DNA of 64,000 nt, taken from assembly GCA_020442385.1 (NCBI GenBank), contig JAGRKE010000008.1, forward strand, positions 62,001-126,000, given 5' to 3'. Positions 27,294 through 35,218 of the stretch are shown here, piece after piece. The first letter of the stretch is position 1, and each line of letters begins with the position of its first letter. A model generated the notes under the pieces. It was not told the DNA's origin. It ran no database searches and saw only the letters and a list, made by a program, of their open reading frames with translations. The translations under genes and the position numbers were made by a program. The stretch comes from Alphaproteobacteria bacterium (GTDB taxonomy: Bacteria > Pseudomonadota > Alphaproteobacteria > Micavibrionales > Micavibrionaceae).

Positions 27294-27377
27294 ATCCTTT
27301 CCCTACGAGCGTTTTAGCGCGACAGGTTCTACGGGTTTAATCTCAGCCGACACAATGTCAGCACCCCGAAGGTTGGT
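27294..27377 (-). promoter_or_regulatory. TPP (thi-box) riboswitch
   Basis: Read on the minus strand, the conserved thi-box blocks occur in order: GGGGTGC, GGCTGAGATT, ACCCGTAGAACCTG, and CGCTCGTAGGGAA. The P1 stem can pair CCTTC (5' side) with GAAAGG (3' side). The 3' side contains AAAGGA, eight bases before the ATG of the CHMI-like gene, so ligand binding would hide the ribosome-binding site, a direct control of translation. A downstream transcription terminator is not visible, which supports translational control. The known pattern is TPP binding shuts the operon off. Confidence 0.93.
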
Positions 27378-27473
27378 GATGGCGCTAAAGTCGCATACTC
27401 CGCAGCGCGTTTCAAGCACGCGTGTGAAAAGAATTATTTGCATTATGTATAATAATTCTTTACTGTACGGTCC

Positions 27474-28001
27474 ATGAAAATTCTAAGCGTAAAAGACAAT
27501 TTTACCTGCGTGGCTCTTGAGCCCGCTTTTCCTTATGGCGATTTGATCGAGCTGTTCAAAGCGCGGCAGATTTTTTACGCCGATCCGAACAACTTTCTTG
27601 CCGATGAAGACGGCGAAGACCGCAAAAGTACAATTGATGCACAAAATTTGGAAGGGCCAGGATTATACAAATCTGATTTGTTTCACCCCGAGCGCACGGA
27701 ATTCCTTCTATACAAAAATAAAAACGAAATCATTGGCAGTGCGACTTTGGAAATAAGTGCACGTGGTAATACTGCGTGGTTTTTAAATGGTTACATCCAC
27801 TCACACCATCGCGGACAGCGCTTGATTGATATTTTTTACAATGTGCGCGAAAACCTGGTTCAGCAAAATTCACAATATGACACTATCGCGATGCTTATAA
27901 ACCCGGAAAATAGTGATTCTATCAAAGCAGCGATGCGCAACGGTTTTGAGTATAAGCGCCTGAGCTACCGCTCTTATCTGAAATTTGAAAAAACGCTTTA
28001 A
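27474..28001 (+). CDS. GNAT family N-acetyltransferase-like protein
   Basis: A 175-residue protein with an acetyl-CoA-type core: a beta strand (ATLEISARGNTAWFLNGYIH), then the RGQRLI turn equivalent to the Q/R-x2-G-x-G/A motif (HRGQRLIDIFYN), and a C-terminal pattern NPENSDSIKAAMRNGFEYK typical of GNATs. The substrate is unknown. It diverges from the thiC operon; a TATAAT at 27448-27453 may be its -10 element. It is followed 30 bp later by the SCO gene. Confidence 0.75.
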   Translation: MKILSVKDNFTCVALEPAFPYGDLIELFKARQIFYADPNNFLADEDGEDRKSTIDAQNLEGPGLYKSDLFHPERTEFLLYKNKNEIIGSATLEISARGNTAWFLNGYIHSHHRGQRLIDIFYNVRENLVQQNSQYDTIAMLINPENSDSIKAAMRNGFEYKRLSYRSYLKFEKTL

Positions 28002-28031
28002 TCCGGCGCGCTTTCACCGTATACACACCCC

Positions 28032-28643
28032 ATGAACACGACGATCAAAAAGCGCCTGATGCGCACGGTTATTTTATGCGCCATTGCCATGGCGATCGGT
28101 GTCGGTGCCGCCTATACAGAGCTTAAAAGCCGCCATGATAATATGCCGCCGCCGGTCGCGGGTGTCTCTGTCGGCGGGCCGTTTGCGCTGACCGATCATA
28201 CCGGCAAGGACGTGACGCAAGAGGCTTACGCCGGCCAATATAAGCTGATTTATTTCGGCTTTACCTATTGCCCGGCCATCTGCCCGACCGAATTGCAAAA
28301 AATCACCAAAGTTTTGAACATTTTGGGTGATGAAGGTGATGATATTCAGCCGCTGTTCATCACAATCGACCCGGAGCGCGATACGGTTGATACAATGCGC
28401 GGGTATGTGTCCTTATTTCATCCCCGTTTAATCGGCCTAACCGGCAACCGCGCCCAGATTGATAAGGTTTTGGCCAATTACCGGGTTTTTGCACAAAAAG
28501 TCGAGGACCCTGAAAATAATGATTACACGATGGATCACAGCTCTTTCATCTATCTGATGAGCCCAGATGATACGCTGATTTCCATCTACCGCATTCAGGA
28601 TGATGCGGATTACATTGCGGCGGATATTGCTAAGAAACTCTGA
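28032..28643 (+). CDS. SCO1/SenC family copper chaperone-like protein
   Basis: Membrane-anchored periplasmic thioredoxin-fold protein that helps build the CuA site of cytochrome oxidase. One N-terminal transmembrane helix (about 10-27) precedes the domain. The copper-binding CxxxC is in FGFTYCPAICPTELQ, and the distal His is in MDHSSFIYLMS. At 203 residues it fits the family. No cytochrome oxidase genes are adjacent. Confidence 0.94.
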   Translation: MNTTIKKRLMRTVILCAIAMAIGVGAAYTELKSRHDNMPPPVAGVSVGGPFALTDHTGKDVTQEAYAGQYKLIYFGFTYCPAICPTELQKITKVLNILGDEGDDIQPLFITIDPERDTVDTMRGYVSLFHPRLIGLTGNRAQIDKVLANYRVFAQKVEDPENNDYTMDHSSFIYLMSPDDTLISIYRIQDDADYIAADIAKKL

Positions 28644-28731
28644 AATCTGCTTAAGATCCCTTGGCAATAAATCTATTCTCCGCTAGTATTCCTTGTATTG
28701 AAATTTCAAATTGCAACCCAAGGGGATTACA

Positions 28732-29979
28732 ATGATGCGCAAAGCTCTCGTGCCGGCTCTGGCTCTCTGCACAGCCTTATACGGTCTTCACACAATTAAA
28801 CCTGCCGCAGCGGCCGGTTTTTATATTCAAGAACAATCCGTTTCGGGTTTAGGCTCAGCCTTCTCGGGCTCGGCTACAAATTTGAACGATCCCAGCACGA
28901 TTTATTTTAACCCCGCGGGCATGACCTCACTGCCGGGAACACAGACTCAGCTTGGCGCTCATATCTTGCTTCCCAATGCCGATTTAACCGATACGGGATC
29001 GGGCGGTCTGTCTGCGGCCAATACGGGTGATGGCGGCAATCCATATGATCCGACCCCTATTCCCAACGGCTATATCTCGCATCAGCTAAACGGCAATACA
29101 TGGATCGGGCTGGGTGTTTCCGCACCGTTCGGTCTGGCCAGTGAGTATGATGATGGCTGGTTCGGACGCTTTGATTCAACGGAAACCGAGCTAACAACCA
29201 TTGATATCCAACCTACCGTTGCTTTCAAAGTTAATGATCAGCTCTCTGTTGGTCTTGGTGTGAATGTTCAATATGCCGATGCCAAGCTGGAAAACGCAGT
29301 GTTCGGGGGCACGGAAGGAACGGCCACGCTGGAAGGTGATGACTGGAGTTACGGCTATAATCTTGGTCTTCAATATCGGCCTTTTGACGGTACAACCTTT
29401 GGTGCCAGCTACCGCTCGGCCATATCACACGAGCTGGAAGGCGATATTGTAATCGTCAATTCAACAGCTTTGGACCGTAACGACTCCGCGTCCGCCGATC
29501 TGGACCTGCCGGATGTGGCCACGTTCGGCCTATCACAAAGACTGAATGACCAGTGGACGCTGATGGGACAAGCCTCATGGTTTGGTTGGAACAATTTTGA
29601 GAGCATTGCACCAATGCCTGACACAGGCGCGGCGATTGCTCCGACTGTTCAAAACTATCAAACCACGTGGGCGTTCGCGGCCGGTGCGGAATATGAATAT
29701 AGCGATGCCTGGACATTCCGCGGCGGGGTTCAATTCGATGAAACTCCAACCACAGATGAATACCGCACATCGCGTACACCCGATGGTGACCGTACATGGG
29801 TATCATTGGGCGCGACCTATACATGGAATGATCGTATCGACTTGAACATGGCGGCGACCTACATCGATATTGCTGATGAACAAATCAGCCTGTCACGCAA
29901 CGGCGGCTTGGCAACTGTTTCCGCCGATACAGAAGGTCATGTCGGTATTGTTGCCTTGGGCGTGAATTACAAATTCTAA
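28732..29979 (+). CDS. OmpP1/FadL/TodX family outer-membrane transporter
   Basis: Outer-membrane beta-barrel for long-chain fatty acids or other hydrophobic substrates. A signal peptide ends near AAAAGF, followed by the FadL N-terminal hallmark GFYIQEQSVSGLGSAFSGSA and the conserved NPAGM (about residue 64). The chain alternates in beta fashion and ends in YKF, the C-terminal Phe used by the BAM complex. ATG at 28732 follows AAGGGG; a TTG at 28711 is less likely. With the SCP2, acyl-CoA dehydrogenase, FadN and FadA genes downstream, it suggests the cell takes up and oxidises fatty acids. Confidence 0.93.
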   Translation: MMRKALVPALALCTALYGLHTIKPAAAAGFYIQEQSVSGLGSAFSGSATNLNDPSTIYFNPAGMTSLPGTQTQLGAHILLPNADLTDTGSGGLSAANTGDGGNPYDPTPIPNGYISHQLNGNTWIGLGVSAPFGLASEYDDGWFGRFDSTETELTTIDIQPTVAFKVNDQLSVGLGVNVQYADAKLENAVFGGTEGTATLEGDDWSYGYNLGLQYRPFDGTTFGASYRSAISHELEGDIVIVNSTALDRNDSASADLDLPDVATFGLSQRLNDQWTLMGQASWFGWNNFESIAPMPDTGAAIAPTVQNYQTTWAFAAGAEYEYSDAWTFRGGVQFDETPTTDEYRTSRTPDGDRTWVSLGATYTWNDRIDLNMAATYIDIADEQISLSRNGGLATVSADTEGHVGIVALGVNYKF

Positions 29980-29999
29980 GCGATTAGAACATGAACAAG

Positions 30000-30036
30000 A
30001 AAAGGCGCGGACGTTTATCGCCGGCGCCTTTTTTGT
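30000..30036. terminator. Terminator downstream of the FadL-like gene
   Basis: AAAGGCGC pairs with GCGCCTTT, with further pairing inside and one bulged G, followed by a T-run. It lies 20 bp after the stop and could also serve the convergent SCP2 gene at 30052. Confidence 0.8.
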
Positions 30037-30051
30037 TTTTAATACGATGAA

Positions 30052-30354
30052 TTAATCTTCCAGAATGGCGTTGAGCTTCATCGCCAACCCCATATTCCCC
30101 TTGACCTTCAGCTTGCCCATCATAAAAGCAATATTCGGATCTTGCGTACCGTTTAATATACCCTCAAAAGTCTGCGTCGTGCAGGACAGGGTTACATCGG
30201 CCTCTTTATCCTCATGGCTGATATCCGGCGGGCTTTGGGTTGTATCGACATAGATCAAGCCCTCATCGCCAAAGTTGAATTTAACTTTCGCGCTTAAGCC
30301 CGCGGCCATGCTCATTTTCTGTTTAATTTTATCGGTGATTGTTTCTAAGCTCAT
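30052..30354 (-). CDS. SCP2 sterol-carrier-like lipid-binding protein
   Basis: A 100-residue single SCP2 domain. It shows the typical core: KFNFGDEGLIYVDTTQ, then ADVTLSCTTQTFEGIL, NPNIAFMMGKLKVKGNM and a C-terminal helix MALKLNAIL-like ending (AMKLNAILED). Such proteins bind acyl chains or lipids in the cytosol. ATG at 30354 is preferred; a TTG at 30372 would add six residues. It lies between fadL and the acyl-CoA dehydrogenase gene, in keeping with lipid metabolism. Confidence 0.88.
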   Translation of the reverse strand: MSLETITDKIKQKMSMAAGLSAKVKFNFGDEGLIYVDTTQSPPDISHEDKEADVTLSCTTQTFEGILNGTQDPNIAFMMGKLKVKGNMGLAMKLNAILED

Positions 30355-30481
30355 ATTTCTAATATAAGCCAAAAATCCTGAGCCGCCAATAAAAACAAAA
30401 GCATTGTTTGGCTGTAGGACGGGTGTTACTCTGGGATTCGCACGAAATTCGATATATATTTATCAACTAGGATTACACACC

Positions 30482-32293
30482 ATGATACGCCTAAATCTGA
30501 GCGCTTCTTTCATCGTTTTGGGCCTTGCCCTTGCTACAGCCACCGCCACAGCGGCCGAACCAGACATTCATTTCTACCCCGCAAAAATCTGGAATGTCGC
30601 ATCAAGCGCGTCTTCACTGGCCGGAGCTTCGGTTCATAATTGTACAATTACCAATGAATTCAACAACGGCTTTATCGTGCAACTCAGCGGGTCACACCAA
30701 TGGGTCGAGGCCCTGCAGATTGATTTCCGCCAGCCGGCTTTCACGCCGGGCAAAAACTACACTGTGAATCTTGGCGTACCGGGATTGTCCAGTAAGACTG
30801 TAAACGGGCAAGCCGCCAATGAAAGCCAAATGGTCGTTAATCTGCGCGGGCAAAAAGACATCTATGAAGCAATGCGTGATTCCTCTGTCTTTGATCTGGG
30901 CATAGACGGTAACCAGTTTCGATTTTACATGATCGGTTTCGACCAAAGTGCAGAGGGGTTCGAGCGCTGCATGTCCGGCGGACAAATTGAAACCGCCATT
31001 GCGGTTGATCGCGGCACACATATGAGCATAAATACCGCCCCGACTTATAATGAAGCGATCGCCTTTGAAGACGCCGAAAAATCAGGCGCGGAAATCACAG
31101 ACGTTATTCCCCCGGCGCCCCAGCCCGAGATTGAGATGGTTGATGCGCCCGCATATGAAGATATGTTTGAACCCGATAGCCAAAGCCGCGCCGCCGCCGC
31201 GCCGCTGGACCTGCGCGCCGCCAAGGAAGGCGATACCCGCCAGCGCCTCACCGACATGATCGCGCAGGAAATTGAGGAGAACCCGGATATTGCCGATCCG
31301 TCCTTGGATATGAGCGAAATGAACAAAGAGCCGCTCGCGGATATGTCGGAAGATATATTCAGTAAGATACAAGTGGCCGAGAGCAATATCGAGCAAAACG
31401 CACCGCCGATTGTTATTTCCCCCCCTACTCAAAAAGAAGAGGCCGCGCCGGAGCAAGCTATAGAGGCCGCGCCTAAAGAGAATATACAAGCCGAAGAACC
31501 ACGTGAAATTCAGCCTGCCCCGAAAAACGATATCATCCGCGTGGCCGCCGCCGACCCCAGGAAGGCTCAATCCGGGCTTTATGTCGCGCCGTCACGTCCC
31601 AAGGCCGTTTTGAATACACCGGTTGTTGAAGAGATTGATATTGAGACCGAAGACATGGCTTCGGATGTGAACGCAGAAAACACAATAGAAGAGATGGACG
31701 TTGAGGTTGCGGAGATTGAAATTGAAACACCACCAGCCATAGAGCCGCAGCATAAAATGGCAGCGGAAGAGCTACTGGAAGAACCGCAAAAATCTCTGAT
31801 CCCCGAACCGGCCCGCGCGAAGGTAACAAAAACAGTAGAGAGCATGGAAGCAGATTTCACCGAGCTTTATGAAGAGCCCGCCGCGGTTGAACCCGCCGCC
31901 TTTAACGATGAGACCCGCTCCGACCCTGAAATGGCCCGCAAACTCTCGGAACTGGAGCAAACAGTTTTCAAACTGCAAAAAGAAAATGAAGCACTGAATG
32001 ATGATCTTGAGCACGCGCTCAGTGAATCGCGCGACGAGCAAATGTCGATTTCCAATGAAAATTGGAATCTGGAACGCGCAACCAAGCAGTTTCAGGAAGC
32101 TGAGCGCCAGCTCAAACGTTTAGGCCAGCAGCTTCAGCAAGAACGAACAGCCTGCAGCGTTGAAAAACGTGAATTGGAAACCATGCTGTTTGATCCGAGC
32201 CTGACCGAAGACGCGCAAATGGCAAAGCTCAACCAATTGGAAGAAGAACTCGCCAACACCCAAGCGCAGCTGAAAGCTTTGCGGGGTCAGTAA
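30482..32293 (+). CDS. Large acidic exported protein with C-terminal coiled coil, function unknown
   Basis: A 603-residue protein with a Sec signal peptide (about 1-24, ending ATATAAEPD). Residues about 25-190 look globular and beta-rich, with cysteines (HNCTITNEFNNGF, FERCMSGG). Residues about 190-480 are acidic and Pro/Glu/Ala-rich, with no fixed fold expected. Residues about 495-600 form a coiled coil (KLSELEQTVFKLQKENEALN, ANTQAQLKALRG). ATG at 30482 is chosen because it opens the signal peptide; the open frame extends 78 nt upstream. The layout suggests a periplasmic or envelope-spanning linker protein. I recognise no family. Confidence 0.78.
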   Translation: MIRLNLSASFIVLGLALATATATAAEPDIHFYPAKIWNVASSASSLAGASVHNCTITNEFNNGFIVQLSGSHQWVEALQIDFRQPAFTPGKNYTVNLGVPGLSSKTVNGQAANESQMVVNLRGQKDIYEAMRDSSVFDLGIDGNQFRFYMIGFDQSAEGFERCMSGGQIETAIAVDRGTHMSINTAPTYNEAIAFEDAEKSGAEITDVIPPAPQPEIEMVDAPAYEDMFEPDSQSRAAAAPLDLRAAKEGDTRQRLTDMIAQEIEENPDIADPSLDMSEMNKEPLADMSEDIFSKIQVAESNIEQNAPPIVISPPTQKEEAAPEQAIEAAPKENIQAEEPREIQPAPKNDIIRVAAADPRKAQSGLYVAPSRPKAVLNTPVVEEIDIETEDMASDVNAENTIEEMDVEVAEIEIETPPAIEPQHKMAAEELLEEPQKSLIPEPARAKVTKTVESMEADFTELYEEPAAVEPAAFNDETRSDPEMARKLSELEQTVFKLQKENEALNDDLEHALSESRDEQMSISNENWNLERATKQFQEAERQLKRLGQQLQQERTACSVEKRELETMLFDPSLTEDAQMAKLNQLEEELANTQAQLKALRGQ

Positions 32294-32305
32294 AGCTATC
32301 TTTTC

Positions 32306-34096
32306 CTAGAATTCATCCTCATCCAGCGCCATCAGCGTATCGGCGCCTGCCAGAACCATTTTAAAGCGCGCGTCTGCCTCGGGCAGCATGCGCTGCATGA
32401 AGAAACGTCCGGTCTTTAATTTGGTTTCAAAGAAAGCTTTATCGCCCTCACCAGCGGCCAATTTTTCCTGCGCCTTTTTCGCCATCTGTGCCCACATGAA
32501 GGCCAGCGCCACAAGGGCGAATTGCCGCAAATAATCAGAAGAGGCCGCGCCCGCTTCATCAGGATTTTTCAAACCTTTTTGCGCGATCATCGCGGTGGAT
32601 TGCTGCAGCTTGGCAAACGCTTTGGCGAGCGGGAAGATGAATTCCTGCATATCGGCATCGGCCTGATGCGTTTCTATGAAGCTTTGCACCGGATGGAAAA
32701 AGCGGCGCAGAAGGCGGCCAAAGCCGACGCCCATTTTACGTCCGACCAGATCCAGCGCCTGGATACCGTTTGCACCCTCGTAAATCTGGGCAATGCGGGC
32801 GTCACGCACATATTGCTCCACGCCGTGTTCACGAATAAAGCCGTGCCCGCCATAAGTCTGCACGGTCAGATTGGAAATTTCGCTGCCCATGTCGGTGCAA
32901 TAAGCCTTAATAATTGGTGTTAAAAGTGCCACCAGATCATCAGCGGCCTGACGAATCTCGGGGTCCTCATGTTTATGGGACACATCAAGTTCCATACCCA
33001 CCCAATAGGAAAGCGCACGCGCACCTTCGGTAAAGGCGCGGGAAATCAGCAACATGCGGCGAACATCCGGATGCACGATAATTGGATCAGCCGGTTTATC
33101 GGGATATTTCGCGCCAGTTAAACTGCGCATTTGCAGGCGTTCCTTGGCATAGGCCACACCGTTCTGACGCGCGACCTCGGCAATACCCAGGCCCTGCATC
33201 GCCACCCCCAAACGCGCATCATTCATAAAAGCAAACATGGCGCGCAGGCCCTTGTGTGGTTCGCCAACCAGCCAGCCTTTTGCATCGTCCAGGTTCATTA
33301 CACAGGTCGCATTACCGTGAATGCCCATTTTATGTTCGATCGCGCCGCAATTGATGGTGTTACGCGCGCCCACATCACCCGCATCATTCGGGATGAATTT
33401 GGGCACAACAAACAGAGAAATTCCCTTTACGCCCTCCGGCGCATCAGGCAATTTCGCGAGCACCAGATGGATGATATTTTCCGTCAAATCATGCTCTCCG
33501 GCAGAAATGAAAATTTTCGTGCCCGTGATGTTGCAAGAGCCATCATCATTTGGAATGGCCTTGGTTCTAATCAGCCCCAGATCGGTACCGCAATGCGGCT
33601 CGGTCAAACACATTGTGCCCGACCATTGGCCGGAGGCGATTTTGGGCATATATAAATCCTGCAATTCAGGAGAACCGAATTTTTGCAGCGCCTCATACGC
33701 GCCATAAGACAGGCCTGGATACATCCCGAAGCTCATATTCGCCGAGCAAATCATTTCCTTCATGGCGGTATTAACCAGTTGCGGCATACCCATACCACCG
33801 TGTTCGGGGGAACAAGCCAAAGACGGCCAACCGCCCTCGACAAATGTATCATATGCCTCTTTAAAGCCCTTTGGGGTGGTCACCGTTCCGGCATCGAAAT
33901 GACAGCCTTCGGAATCACCGATCTGGTTTAGGGGGAATAAAACCTCTTCACAGACCTTGCCGCCCTCTTCCAGAATCTGGTCGATCAGATCGCGCGAAAC
34001 CTCTTCATAACCGGGCAATTCAGCCAGTTTCTCTGCACAAAGCATGTCGTGCAGAACAAAGCGAATATCATCAAGTGGCGGTGAATAAACAGGCAT
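32306..34096 (-). CDS. Acyl-CoA dehydrogenase (600-residue DmdC/FadE-like class)
   Basis: FAD-dependent oxidation of an acyl-CoA to the enoyl-CoA. Family blocks include GTMCLTEPHCGTDLGLIRTKA (FAD contact), NITGTKIFISAGEHD, GIHGNATCVMNLDDAKG and YGGHGFIREHGVEQYVRDAR (catalytic region), and YEGANGIQALDLVGRK. At 596 residues it belongs to the long class with an extra N- and C-terminal domain, as in 3-methylmercaptopropionyl-CoA dehydrogenase (DmdC); many members act on ordinary acyl-CoAs, so I do not assign dimethylsulfoniopropionate use. ATG at 34096 follows AGGGGGA. It ends 12 bp from the convergent acidic-protein gene. Confidence 0.93.
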   Translation of the reverse strand: MPVYSPPLDDIRFVLHDMLCAEKLAELPGYEEVSRDLIDQILEEGGKVCEEVLFPLNQIGDSEGCHFDAGTVTTPKGFKEAYDTFVEGGWPSLACSPEHGGMGMPQLVNTAMKEMICSANMSFGMYPGLSYGAYEALQKFGSPELQDLYMPKIASGQWSGTMCLTEPHCGTDLGLIRTKAIPNDDGSCNITGTKIFISAGEHDLTENIIHLVLAKLPDAPEGVKGISLFVVPKFIPNDAGDVGARNTINCGAIEHKMGIHGNATCVMNLDDAKGWLVGEPHKGLRAMFAFMNDARLGVAMQGLGIAEVARQNGVAYAKERLQMRSLTGAKYPDKPADPIIVHPDVRRMLLISRAFTEGARALSYWVGMELDVSHKHEDPEIRQAADDLVALLTPIIKAYCTDMGSEISNLTVQTYGGHGFIREHGVEQYVRDARIAQIYEGANGIQALDLVGRKMGVGFGRLLRRFFHPVQSFIETHQADADMQEFIFPLAKAFAKLQQSTAMIAQKGLKNPDEAGAASSDYLRQFALVALAFMWAQMAKKAQEKLAAGEGDKAFFETKLKTGRFFMQRMLPEADARFKMVLAGADTLMALDEDEF

Positions 34097-34179
34097 GTAC
34101 AATCCCCCTTGGTTAGGCTTATCACATTAATATAACGCAGTTTTCTTAAATTTTGATGGAGAAATTTGGGATTTTTTAT

Positions 34180-34857
34180 TTAGGGAATACGCAAATGATC
34201 AACTTGCTGAAGAAATGTCTGGAATTCAAATTTTTGACTATTCTCTTCAGAGCAAATCAAAGTCAATGAACGGGGTTGAAACATAGGGGACATTGCAAAA
34301 AACGTCTCAGCATTGGGAGCATCTTCCCAGGCTTTAATTTCGTTTTTCGTTGCATGTCGTTGTGTTAAGTGAAATTCATAATCATAAGAATAGCCATTAA
34401 ACTTAAAGCTTTTATCCGTTCTACTTTTATAAATTTTACAAGAATCCGTCGAATTTCCCCATTCAACAGCCTCAATACCGCCCATTTTGCGCTTTTCTAA
34501 AAACGCCCTGACTGATTTTTGATCCTCATTAAATTCTGAAAACCTGATTAATTCAGTTACCAAGCCTTTTGCGTCTACGTGGCGAATAGTAAATTTATTT
34601 TGGACATGATCGTATTTTTTGAAAAATTCTCTATATCGAATATCAGGCTCTATGCCTGCCGCTTCCAACAGAGCCTTTACTGCCGTTGATTTTCCGACGT
34701 TTCTTTTTCCATTAAAGGACATTGTTAAAACGTTTTTAGGATTGGAGAAGTCAAGCACGCTCTTACAAAAAACAGCCTCAGTAAAAGCTTTCATTAAATC
34801 AATTGTATCTTTCTCTTTTAAAAGAGAAAAACTATATGTTTTAAAATCTTTACTCAT
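34180..34857 (-). CDS. P-loop protein, possibly TsaE-like, function unknown
   Basis: A 225-residue soluble protein with a clear Walker A, SFNGKRNVGKSTAVKALLEA (about residue 47). The G-x-x-N-V-G-K-S-T form resembles small GTPases, but I cannot find the DxxG and NKxD motifs. The N-terminal order (a helix from KEKDTIDLMKAFTEAVF, then the P-loop) and a later GGIEAVEWGN resemble TsaE, the ATPase of tRNA t6A synthesis, with extra length. It is markedly AT-rich against its neighbours, which may signal transfer. No close relation to the flanking genes is apparent. Confidence 0.66.
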   Translation of the reverse strand: MSKDFKTYSFSLLKEKDTIDLMKAFTEAVFCKSVLDFSNPKNVLTMSFNGKRNVGKSTAVKALLEAAGIEPDIRYREFFKKYDHVQNKFTIRHVDAKGLVTELIRFSEFNEDQKSVRAFLEKRKMGGIEAVEWGNSTDSCKIYKSRTDKSFKFNGYSYDYEFHLTQRHATKNEIKAWEDAPNAETFFAMSPMFQPRSLTLICSEENSQKFEFQTFLQQVDHLRIP

Positions 34858-34910
34858 TATACGCCCTGCCCAGAAATGCGCATAGTAAAGACCATTTAAA
34901 GTTATGTCAA

Positions 34911-35171
34911 TTAATTATTGTCTTTAATCATTTGCAAAAGCTCTTGCGCCACACGCTCCGCATCGGCGTTTTGAATGGCGCGCTTAGCCTGCTCGGTATT
35001 GGATTGTTGTTTGGCGGTCATGGCCGCAGCAATGCGCTGAAGCGTTTCATCACCGATATTTTCGCGCGCCGCGCGCGCATTGGCCAGCGCTTCCTCGCGC
35101 AGCTTTTGTGAATGCGCTTCTTTCTTTTTTGCGGCTTTATCGGCTTTTTTCTCTTTGGATAACCAAAACAT
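34911..35171 (-). CDS. Small helical charged protein, function unknown
   Basis: An 86-residue protein, mostly alpha-helical and rich in Lys, Ala and Glu (SKEKKADKAAKKKEAHSQKL), with a repeat-free central segment NARAARENIGDETLQRIAAA. It resembles short alphaproteobacterial conserved hypothetical proteins of similar composition, but I cannot name the family with certainty. It follows ppc by 47 bp in the same direction and may be co-transcribed. Confidence 0.68.
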   Translation of the reverse strand: MFWLSKEKKADKAAKKKEAHSQKLREEALANARAARENIGDETLQRIAAAMTAKQQSNTEQAKRAIQNADAERVAQELLQMIKDNN

Positions 35172-35218
35172 GACTAAATTATGCCTGATTTTGGTAAAGA
35201 GCGGGTAAAAAATATTTT

